Part shown: in pieces, positions 6,979 to 12,340 of the stretch
Position numbering within the stretch: the stretch's first letter is position 1
Layout of the letters: the number at the start of each line of letters is the position of its first letter
Translations under genes and position numbers: made by a program
Assembly (NCBI GenBank): GCA_938046755.1
Contig: CALIXC010000031.1
Coordinates: 1-12,340 of the forward strand
DNA length: 12,340 nt
Direction: 5' to 3'
DNA from: an uncultured Lautropia sp.
GTDB taxonomy: Bacteria > Pseudomonadota > Gammaproteobacteria > Burkholderiales > Burkholderiaceae_E
The notes under the pieces: generated by a model
What the model saw: only the letters and a program-made list of their open reading frames with translations
Databases searched by the model: none
Told to the model about the DNA's origin: nothing

Positions 6979-8253
6979 ATGGCGTTGCTGACGCTCGGAC
7001 TCAACCACAACACGGCGCCCGTGGCGTTGCGTGAGAAGCTCGCCTTCCCCACCAAGGAGGCGATCGGCACGGCCCTGTCCGATCTGCGTGGCCACCTGCG
7101 CTCGCTGGCCCCCGAAGCCGCCATCCTGTCCACCTGCAACCGCACCGAGATCTACTGCAAGACCGACGCCCCCGACGAGGCCGGCCCGGCACTGACCGAA
7201 TGGATCGGCCGCCACAAGGGCGTGGACGGTGAGGGCAACCTGGCCGAGCACCTGTACCTGCTGCCCAATCAGGGCGCCGTGCGCCATGCCTTCCGCGTGG
7301 CCAGCGGTCTGGATTCCATGGTGCTGGGCGAACCCCAGATCCTGGGCCAGATGAAGACGGCCGCGCGGGTGGCGCAGGATTCCAACATGCTGGGCAGCCA
7401 CCTGCACCAGCTGTTCCAGCGCTCGTTCTCGGTCGCCAAGGAAGTGCGCACCCAGACCGCCATCGGCGCCCAGTCGGTCTCGATGTCGGCTGCCAGCGTG
7501 CGCCTGGGCGAGCAGATCTTCGAGAACCTGGCCGACTGCTCGGTGCTGCTCATCGGCGCCGGCGAGATGATCGAACTGTGCGCCGCGCACTGGGCCCCCC
7601 ACCCCCGGCGGATGGTCATTGCCAACCGCACGCTGGAGCGCGCCCGCCCGCTGGCCGAGCGCTTCGGCGCCACCACCATGGCGCTGGCCGACCTGCCCCA
7701 GCAACTCGAGAACTTCGACGTGGTGATCTCCTGCACCGCCAGCAGCCTGCCCATCATCGGGCTGGGCATGGTGGAGCGCAGCGTGCGCCAGCGCCGTCAC
7801 CGCCCGGTGCTGATGATCGACCTGGCCGTCCCGCGCGACATCGAGGACGAAGTCTCGCGCCTGGACGATGTGTTCCTCTACACCGTCGACGACCTGCGCG
7901 AAGTGGTCGATGCCGGCCTGGAAGGCCGCCGCCTGGCCGTGGCCGAGGCCGAGAGCATCATCGACACCCAGGTCAACGCCTTCATGAACTGGATGGTGCA
8001 GCGCCAGAGCGTGCCCCTCATCCAGGAACTGCACGCCCGCGGCGACGCCGTTCGCCAGCAGGAAGTGGAGCGCGCCCGCAAGATGCTGGCCAAGGGCGAA
8101 GACCCCGCCGCCGTGCTGGAAGCGCTTTCCAGGGCGCTTACCGCCAAGTTCATGCACGGCCCCACCACCCTGCTGTCACACCACGCCGGCAAGGATCCCG
8201 AACTGGCCAACATGCTGTCCAGCCTGCTGCCGGTTCCCCGGGGCGGACGGTGA
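6979..8253 (+). CDS. hemA: Glutamyl-tRNA reductase
   Basis: Cytosolic enzyme reducing glutamyl-tRNA(Glu) with NADPH to glutamate-1-semialdehyde, the first step of tetrapyrrole (heme) synthesis by the C5 pathway. The 424-residue product has the N-terminal GLNHNTAPVALRE segment, the catalytic cysteine C53 in LSTCNRTEIY, the signature GLDSMVLGEPQILGQ, an NADPH-binding GAGEM motif (193-197) and a long C-terminal helical dimerisation region (about 318-420). Length and all key parts are normal. The ATG at 6979 gives MALLTLGLNHNTAP, the usual start. It begins 11 bases after the kinase stop with no separate promoter visible, so at least part of its transcription probably comes from the signalling operon. 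prfA follows 61 bases downstream, an order common in proteobacteria. Confidence 0.98.
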   Translation: MALLTLGLNHNTAPVALREKLAFPTKEAIGTALSDLRGHLRSLAPEAAILSTCNRTEIYCKTDAPDEAGPALTEWIGRHKGVDGEGNLAEHLYLLPNQGAVRHAFRVASGLDSMVLGEPQILGQMKTAARVAQDSNMLGSHLHQLFQRSFSVAKEVRTQTAIGAQSVSMSAASVRLGEQIFENLADCSVLLIGAGEMIELCAAHWAPHPRRMVIANRTLERARPLAERFGATTMALADLPQQLENFDVVISCTASSLPIIGLGMVERSVRQRRHRPVLMIDLAVPRDIEDEVSRLDDVFLYTVDDLREVVDAGLEGRRLAVAEAESIIDTQVNAFMNWMVQRQSVPLIQELHARGDAVRQQEVERARKMLAKGEDPAAVLEALSRALTAKFMHGPTTLLSHHAGKDPELANMLSSLLPVPRGGR

Positions 8254-8281
8254 CAGGAAGGGAGATCGGCGGCTCGTTGGT

Positions 8282-8287
8282 TAGAAT
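8282..8287 (+). promoter_or_regulatory. Putative -10 box (TAGAAT) for prfA
   Basis: TAGAAT lies in the 61-base hemA-prfA gap, 27 bases before the prfA ATG, and would give a leader of roughly 20 bases. The same hexamer lies before the response-regulator gene. GTGACA at 8250-8255 resembles a -35 but is 26 bases away, too far to pair with it. The promoter call rests on the -10 alone. Confidence 0.35.
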
Positions 8288-8314
8288 GCCCGCCGAACCC
8301 CTTCACGCATCGCC

Positions 8315-9394
8315 ATGAAAGAATCCCTGCGGGCGCAGCTGGACCGCATGCAGAACCGGCTGGAAGAACTCAACGCCCAGCTGGCCAGCGAAGACATCGG
8401 CAAGGACATCAGCCTGCTGAAGAAATTGAACCAGGAGCACGCCGAGACCAGCGAGGTGCTGGACACCTACGCCCTCTGGAAGCAGGCCGGTGCCGACCTG
8501 GAGGCTGCCCGCCAGATGCGCGAAGAGCCTGACATGCGCGAGTTCGCCGACGAGGAGATCGCCGACGCCGAGACCCGCCTGCAGGCCGCCCAGGAGCGCA
8601 TCGAGTACCTGCTGCTGCCGCGCGACCCCGACGATGCCCGCAACGCCATCCTGGAGATCCGCGCCGGCACCGGCGGTGATGAAAGCGCCCTGTTTGCCGG
8701 CGACCTGCTGCGCATGTACCTGCGCTACGCCGAACATCGCGGCTGGCAGACCGAGATCCTGTCGGCCAGCGAATCCGAACTGGGCGGCTACCGCGAAGTC
8801 ATCGTGCAGGTCAGTGGCCAGCAGGTCTACGGGCGGCTGCGCTACGAATCCGGCGCGCACCGCGTGCAGCGCGTGCCCGTCACCGAATCCCAGGGGCGCA
8901 TCCACACCTCCGCCTGCACCGTGGCCGTCATGGCCGAGGCCGAGCCCACCGGCGACATCGAGATCAGCCCCGACGATCTGCGCATCGACGTGTTCCGTGC
9001 CTCCGGCGCCGGCGGCCAGCACGTCAACAAGACCGAATCCGCCGTGCGCATTACCCACCTGCCCACCGGCATCGTGGCCGAATGCCAGGACGACCGCTCG
9101 CAGCACCGTAACCGCGACAAGGCCATGACCGTACTGCTCACCCGCCTGCGCGACGCCCGCGAGCGCGAGCGCGCCGTCGAGACCTCCGCCCACCGCAAGA
9201 GTCTCGTGGGCTCGGGCGACCGCTCCGAGCGCATCCGCACCTACAACTTCCCGCAAGGACGGCTCACCGACCACCGCATCAACCTTACCCTCTACAAGCT
9301 GCAGGCCATCATCGACGGCGACCTGGACGAACTGACCGACGCCCTGATGAAGGCCCGGCTGGCCGAACTGGCGGCGGAGCGGGCCGAGGGGTGA
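8315..9394 (+). CDS. prfA: Peptide chain release factor 1
   Basis: Class I release factor that reads UAA and UAG in the ribosomal A site and triggers peptide release. The 359-residue product has a coiled N-terminal domain, the codon-recognition tripeptide PVT at 188-190 (in VQRVPVTESQGRIHTSAC; RF2 has SPF here, so this is RF1), and the catalytic GGQ at 233-235 in RASGAGGQHVNKTESAVRITH. It ends with the family-typical helical C-terminus after the NFPQGRLTDHRINLTLYKL stretch. Length is standard. No Shine-Dalgarno precedes the ATG, as for most genes here. Q235 is the residue that PrmC-family enzymes methylate, and prmC is the next gene, 134 bases downstream beyond a strong hairpin. Confidence 0.98.
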   Translation: MKESLRAQLDRMQNRLEELNAQLASEDIGKDISLLKKLNQEHAETSEVLDTYALWKQAGADLEAARQMREEPDMREFADEEIADAETRLQAAQERIEYLLLPRDPDDARNAILEIRAGTGGDESALFAGDLLRMYLRYAEHRGWQTEILSASESELGGYREVIVQVSGQQVYGRLRYESGAHRVQRVPVTESQGRIHTSACTVAVMAEAEPTGDIEISPDDLRIDVFRASGAGGQHVNKTESAVRITHLPTGIVAECQDDRSQHRNRDKAMTVLLTRLRDARERERAVETSAHRKSLVGSGDRSERIRTYNFPQGRLTDHRINLTLYKLQAIIDGDLDELTDALMKARLAELAAERAEG

Positions 9395-9397
9395 GAC

Positions 9398-9426
9398 CTC
9401 GCACGGCCCCGGTCGGGCTGTGCGAG
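9398..9426 (+). terminator. Strong hairpin after prfA, without T run
   Basis: CTCGCACGGCCC (9398-9409) pairs with GGGCTGTGCGAG (9415-9426) over 12 base pairs, one of them G-T, around the five-base loop CGGTC. It starts three bases after the prfA stop codon. No T-rich tract follows, so it may be a weak or factor-assisted terminator, or an mRNA 3'-end stabiliser between prfA and prmC. The pairing is seen directly; the function is inferred. Confidence 0.5.
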
Positions 9427-9528
9427 CGATCTACCGGCGTTCCCTGGCGGCTCATGCCGTCTTCCCGCCTCCGCCCTCATGTTCAATCACGCAGCGGGTG
9501 CGCCCAAAGATGACACCCTGATCACGCG

Positions 9529-10644
9529 ATGACTTCACCCCTGCTTCCAGGCGAGCCCCCTGTCGATACCGCCCCCACCCTCGACGACCTCATCCAGCAC
9601 AGCCAGCTGCCCCGCGCCGAGGCACGCCGCCTGCTGGCCTGCCTCACCGGCCAGCCGCTGACCTGGTTCATGGCCCACAGCGACGACCCCGCCGCCCCGG
9701 ACATCGCCACCCGCTTCCAAGCCCTGGCCGAACGACGCCGCGCCGGCGAACCCCTTACCTATCTGCTGGGCCAGCAGGAGTTCTACGGCCGCCCCTTCGC
9801 CGTCTCGCCCGCCGTGCTCATCCCCCGGGCCGACACCGAAACCCTGGTGGAAACCGCGCTGGAACAGCTCTTGCTACTGCGCCGGCAGCGGCGCCCCATC
9901 GACACGACCGGCGCAGAAGCTCCCGCCCTTGTTTCGCCCCCAGCACAAACCCATACCTGCCGAGAGCAAAGCAGCGCTAACGCTCAAGCCCTCCTCTCAA
10001 AAACGTCATCCCGCCCGGCACACCCGCCGCTGTCCCTGCTGGAACTGGGCACCGGCAGCGGCATCATCGCCATCACCCTGGCGCTGGAGGCGCCGGACAC
10101 CGACGTGCATGCCGTCGAGCGTTCCCCCGAGGCGCTGGCCGTGGCGCAGCAGAATGCCACCGCCCTGGGAGCCAGCCGCATCCACTGGCACCCAGGCAGC
10201 TGGTGGCAAGCACTGGCCTGCCCCACTGACGGCAACGAAGCGACGGAGAACGCCGCCACGGCTGCCCAGACCACATCCCCGATCACGGCGCCGCAGCGAC
10301 ATTCGACCGATGTCCCTGCCCGACGCTTCGACCTGATCGTCTCCAATCCCCCCTACATCGCGGCCCACGACCACCACCTGCAGCAGGGCGACCTGCGTTT
10401 CGAGCCGCCTCAGGCCCTGGTGGCCGGCCCCGACGGACTGGATGACCTGCGCATCATCATCGGCGGCACCCCCGCCCACCTGAACCCCGGCGGTTGGCTG
10501 CTGCTGGAACACGGCTACGACCAGGAAGCCCCCGTGCAAACACTGCTGCGTGACGCAGGCTTTGCCGACGTGTTCACCCGACGCGACCTCGCCGGGCTGC
10601 CGCGCGTGAGCGGCGGGCGGTGGCTGGGAGACGGGCGCAAGTAG
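9529..10644 (+). CDS. prmC: Release factor glutamine methyltransferase, with two insertions
   Basis: SAM-dependent methyltransferase that N5-methylates the glutamine of the GGQ motif in RF1 and RF2, supporting efficient termination. Seen: an N-terminal helical domain (about 1-95), the family stretch PLTYLLGQQEFYGRPFAVSPAVLIPRADTE, motif I ELGTGSG with G174, G176 and G178, the catalytic NPPYI at 273-277, then HLQQGDLRFEPPQALVAGPDGLDDLR and a C-terminal GGWLLLEHGYDQ strand. At 371 residues it is about 90 longer than usual (E. coli PrmC is near 277). The excess lies in two low-complexity segments, about 117-165 before motif I and 231-264 before NPPY. The first is visibly less GC-rich than the rest. 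Both interrupt loops, the core motifs remain in frame, and the enzyme is probably active. Directly downstream of its substrate gene prfA. Confidence 0.95.
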   Translation: MTSPLLPGEPPVDTAPTLDDLIQHSQLPRAEARRLLACLTGQPLTWFMAHSDDPAAPDIATRFQALAERRRAGEPLTYLLGQQEFYGRPFAVSPAVLIPRADTETLVETALEQLLLLRRQRRPIDTTGAEAPALVSPPAQTHTCREQSSANAQALLSKTSSRPAHPPLSLLELGTGSGIIAITLALEAPDTDVHAVERSPEALAVAQQNATALGASRIHWHPGSWWQALACPTDGNEATENAATAAQTTSPITAPQRHSTDVPARRFDLIVSNPPYIAAHDHHLQQGDLRFEPPQALVAGPDGLDDLRIIIGGTPAHLNPGGWLLLEHGYDQEAPVQTLLRDAGFADVFTRRDLAGLPRVSGGRWLGDGRK

Positions 10645-10809
10645 ACCCGACCAACAGTCAGGCCCGGCCACGCCAGGCCAATCGGCCCCAAACAGGGCAG
10701 ACATCGGGCCCGATCACGCCCGGACCGCACAGGGGCGGACGACAGCCGCCGCGCCCCAATCAGACCATGCGGCGACGATACGCGCCATGACGGCTGCCTG
10801 GCGCCAATA
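10645..10809. other. Non-coding region downstream of prmC with a 12-base palindrome
   Basis: No gene was found between prmC and the operator-like repeats. The stretch is rich in GGCC and GCCC words and contains a perfect 12-base palindrome, ATCGGGCCCGAT, at 10703-10714. CGGGC at 10706-10710 could also pair with a nearby GCCCG to form a small hairpin that might help end prmC transcription, but no T run follows. The minus-strand frame across it codes an Arg/Pro/Ser-rich peptide with no recognisable feature and is not called. Confidence 0.4.
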
Positions 10810-10877
10810 GGGGTCATGGATCATCGAATAGAGGTAATTTCACGCTGAAATTACCCATTTACGGACTGCTTTACCCC
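10810..10877 (+). repeat. 68-base nested palindromic repeat, copy 1
   Basis: The element runs from GGGGTCATGGATC (10810-10822) to TTACCCC (10871-10877). At its core, GGTAATTTC (10833-10841) and GAAATTACC (10847-10855) form a 9-base inverted repeat around ACGCT. The outer GGGGT and ACCCC form a looser second pair. It aligns over the same 68-base length with the copy at 10949-11016, sharing the identical 15-mer GAAATTACCCATTTA. Likely a protein-binding operator; the binding protein is not known. Confidence 0.75.
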
Positions 10878-10901
10878 CTTTCTTGCCTCCATTTCGCCTC
10901 A

Positions 10902-10925
10902 TTTTGGCTGAAATTCACGCCAAAA
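10902..10925. repeat. Small inverted repeat between the two operator-like copies
   Basis: TTTTGGC (10902-10908) and GCCAAAA (10919-10925) form a 7-base inverted repeat around a 10-base centre. It includes GCTGAAATT (10907-10915), a nine-base word also found in copy 1 at 10844-10852. It could be a degenerate third binding site or a small hairpin. It lies between the 68-base copies. Confidence 0.4.
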
Positions 10926-10948
10926 CAGGCTCCGAATGGCAGAACGAT

Positions 10949-11016
10949 GGGGTAATGGATCGCATAAATGGGTAATTTCGCCCGAAATTACCCATTTAGC
11001 AGACTATCATTACCCC
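10949..11016 (+). repeat. 68-base nested palindromic repeat, copy 2
   Basis: This copy begins GGGGTAATGGATC, one base different from the start of copy 1, and ends TTACCCC. Its core is a perfect palindrome with 16-base arms (10965-10980 and 10983-10998) around CC. Outside it, GGGGTAATG (10949-10957) and CATTACCCC (11008-11016) form a second perfect inverted repeat. Four GGGTAAT half-sites therefore occur (10950, 10970, and reversed at 10987 and 11009), with 20 and 22 bases between neighbours on each side, about two helical turns. It ends 24 bases before the Fic start codon, a position suited to repression. Confidence 0.8.
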
Positions 11017-11040
11017 TATTCCTCACGCAGCCCCCTTCCG

Positions 11041-12108
11041 ATGCGATCCCTCACCGCCGACTATCTGGACAGGCTCCGCTTCACCCACTCGCAGCTGGCC
11101 ACCCTGCGCGCACTCGGTGAGTTCCAGGGCAAGCAGCAGCTCTATAGTGTCCAGCTGCCCGAAGTGCTGAAGGAACTGCAGAAAGCGGCCATCATCGAAT
11201 CCACCGAGTCCTCCAACCGTCTGGAAGGCGTCATCATCTCCACCCAGCGCCTGCACGCCCTGATGCTGAAGGACGCCAAGCCCCGCAGCCGTTCCGAACA
11301 GGAGATCGCCGGCTACCGCGACGCCCTGAACCTGATCCATGAAAGCGGCAAGGAGATGCCGTTCTCGGAAGGCACCATCCGGCAGCTGCACGGGCTGATG
11401 TACCGCTACATGCCCCAGCCCGGCGGACAGTGGAAAGCCACCAACAACGACATCATCGAGCGTCAGCCGGACGGACGTTCCCGCGTTCGCTTCGCCCCTG
11501 TGTCCGCCCACCTCACCCCGATGGCCATGGCGGACCTGATCGCCCGCTACCGATCTGCCCTGGATCAGCACCTGGCCGATCCCCTCGTCCTGGTGCCCCT
11601 GGCCATCCTGGACTTTCTCTGCATCCACCCCTTCCCGGACGGCAATGGCCGCATGGCACGCCTGCTGACCCTGCAGCTGCTCTACCACTTCGACTACGCC
11701 GTCGGGCGCTTTATCAGCCTTGAACGGCTCTTCGAGGAATCCAGGGAAACCTACTACGAAACCCTGGAAGCCAGCTCCCAGGGCTGGCACGACGGCCAGC
11801 ACGACAGCATGCCCTGGCTCAACTACTTCTGGGGCGTCCTGCTGCGCGCCTACCGGGAGTTCGAAACACGCGTCGGAACACTGGAACATGGCCATGGCGC
11901 CAAGGGCGAGCGCGTTCGGGCAGAAGTCCTGAGACGCCAGCACCCCTTCGCCATCTCGGATATCGAGGAGGCCTGTCCTGGCGTCAGTCGGGACATGGTC
12001 CGACATGTGTTGCGCACCATGAAGGATGAAGGACTCATCACGCCGGAGGGCAAGGGGCGCGCTGCGAGGTGGCGACGTTCGGCGGACGGGCCTTCATCAT
12101 CTTCGTAG
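11041..12108 (+). CDS. Fic-family AMP-transferase with C-terminal winged-helix-like domain
   Basis: Fic enzymes usually transfer AMP from ATP to hydroxyl side chains of target proteins. The 355-residue product has an intact catalytic motif HPFPDGNGRMAR at 196-207 (H196 as base, D200, N202, R204 and R207 for ATP). It also has an N-terminal inhibitory helix motif S58-x-x-x-E62-G63 in ESSNRLEG, the layout of class II, self-inhibited Fic proteins, whose glutamate blocks productive ATP binding. Residues about 290-345 (RVRAEVLRRQHPFAISDIEEACPGVSRDMVRHVLRTMKDEGLI) look like a winged-helix DNA-binding domain. The tail is Ser-rich. The frame is open from 10936, but that start would translate the palindromic operator region and add residues that are not family-like, so the ATG at 11041 is chosen; no Shine-Dalgarno is seen. 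The protein may bind the upstream palindromes itself. No separate antitoxin gene is adjacent. Confidence 0.93.
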   Translation: MRSLTADYLDRLRFTHSQLATLRALGEFQGKQQLYSVQLPEVLKELQKAAIIESTESSNRLEGVIISTQRLHALMLKDAKPRSRSEQEIAGYRDALNLIHESGKEMPFSEGTIRQLHGLMYRYMPQPGGQWKATNNDIIERQPDGRSRVRFAPVSAHLTPMAMADLIARYRSALDQHLADPLVLVPLAILDFLCIHPFPDGNGRMARLLTLQLLYHFDYAVGRFISLERLFEESRETYYETLEASSQGWHDGQHDSMPWLNYFWGVLLRAYREFETRVGTLEHGHGAKGERVRAEVLRRQHPFAISDIEEACPGVSRDMVRHVLRTMKDEGLITPEGKGRAARWRRSADGPSSSS

Positions 12109-12110
12109 CT

Positions 12111-12151
12111 CGCCGACAGCCACTATGCCCATGGATTTCCTTCTGTCGGCG
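12111..12151. other. Inverted repeat just after the Fic gene
   Basis: CGCCGACAG (12111-12119) and CTGTCGGCG (12143-12151) form a perfect 9-base inverted repeat with a 23-base loop, starting two bases after the Fic stop codon. No T run follows, so it is only a possible terminator or a barrier separating the Fic gene from the next one. Confidence 0.4.
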
Positions 12152-12210
12152 CATGGCTACCCAGGCTGCGATCTCGGCAAATCCGGTAAGGTCGATGTCA
12201 TCTCCTGCAC

Positions 12211-12217
12211 AAGGAGG
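12211..12217 (+). promoter_or_regulatory. Strong Shine-Dalgarno for the last gene
   Basis: AAGGAGG lies five bases before the ATG at 12223. It is the strongest ribosome binding site in the window and fixes the start of the partial gene, in contrast to the mostly Shine-Dalgarno-free starts upstream. Confidence 0.75.
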
Positions 12218-12222
12218 CCATC

Positions 12223-12340
12223 ATGCAGAAGTACCTCTCCATCGCCTTGATCCTCACCGGCATTCTGCACAACGTCCTCGGTATCGCCACCATGCACGAC
12301 ACCCTGCACCGAATGTGGCAGGAAGGCCTCGTCGCCAGCG
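12223..12340 (+). CDS. Small membrane protein, DUF6463-like, 3' end cut by the window
   Basis: Only the first 39 residues are in the window. They begin MQKYLSIALILTGILHNVLGIA, a hydrophobic helix, followed by MHDTLHRMWQEGLVAS. A first membrane helix with an I-L-H-x-x-x-G pattern, followed by a short linker and a W-x-x-G-L segment, resembles the DUF6463 family of small multi-helix membrane proteins of unknown function. The start is secured by AAGGAGG five bases upstream. The gene is in the same direction as the Fic gene, 114 bases downstream, with an inverted repeat in between, so co-transcription is uncertain. Family assignment is tentative because of the truncation. Confidence 0.6.
   Translation, partial: MQKYLSIALILTGILHNVLGIATMHDTLHRMWQEGLVAS

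Noticed and set aside
6907..8157. 416-residue minus-strand frame opposite hemA
   Set aside because: It is antisense to a canonical glutamyl-tRNA reductase, and its His/Gln/Gly-rich low-complexity product is typical of an antisense shadow.
8250..8287. GTGACA as the -35 partner of the prfA -10 box
   Set aside because: The spacing of 26 bases is too long for a sigma-70 promoter, and GTGACA overlaps the hemA stop codon.
10515..10817. 100-residue minus-strand frame in the prmC-Fic gap
   Set aside because: It overlaps the end of prmC, has no ribosome binding site, and codes for an Arg/Ser/Pro-rich peptide without features.
10810..11016. CRISPR array or IS terminal inverted repeats
   Set aside because: There are only two units, each is internally palindromic, no transposase or cas gene is nearby, and the spacing and position fit operators better.
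10936..11040. Upstream start giving the Fic protein 35 extra residues
   Set aside because: It would translate straight through the 34-base palindrome and second operator copy. The residues are not family-like, and the ATG at 11041 gives a normal-looking N-terminus.

Overview
This GC-rich window reads as chromosome of a betaproteobacterium, most likely Burkholderiales; a Lautropia-like member is only a guess. The basis is the hemA-prfA-prmC gene order, the look of the IlvA, YqaA and release factor 1 proteins, and the scarcity of Shine-Dalgarno sequences together with TAGAAT-type -10 boxes. No tRNA, rRNA, CRISPR array, insertion sequence or phage gene was seen. Most of the window is housekeeping or regulatory; the accessory-looking part is the right end, from about 10645 onward.

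Left part (1-2250): a YqaA-family inner-membrane protein on the minus strand diverges from ilvA (biosynthetic threonine ammonia-lyase) on the plus strand. The two share a short AT-rich -10-like box. A terminator-like hairpin lies inside the last codons of ilvA.

Middle (2279-6967): a compact three-gene signalling unit. It encodes an OmpR/PhoB-type response regulator (probably from a leaderless mRNA), an exported LysM + FecR-domain protein with fibronectin-like repeats, and a CHASE2-PAS-type sensor histidine kinase. The gaps are 27 and 9 bases. The likely picture is envelope sensing: a periplasmic wall-binding protein, a membrane kinase with a large periplasmic sensor domain, and a DNA-binding regulator.

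From 6979 to 10644: hemA (glutamyl-tRNA reductase) starts 11 bases after the kinase, followed by prfA (release factor 1) and prmC, whose product methylates the GGQ glutamine of release factors. This PrmC is unusually long because of two low-complexity insertions. A strong hairpin sits just after prfA.

Right end (10645-12340): a gene-free stretch of almost 400 bases carries a duplicated 68-base nested palindrome built from GGGTAAT half-sites. It lies directly upstream of a Fic-family AMP-transferase that has both a self-inhibitory motif and a C-terminal winged-helix-like tail. Autoregulation through these sites is the most interesting hypothesis in the window. The window closes with the start of a small membrane protein resembling the DUF6463 family.
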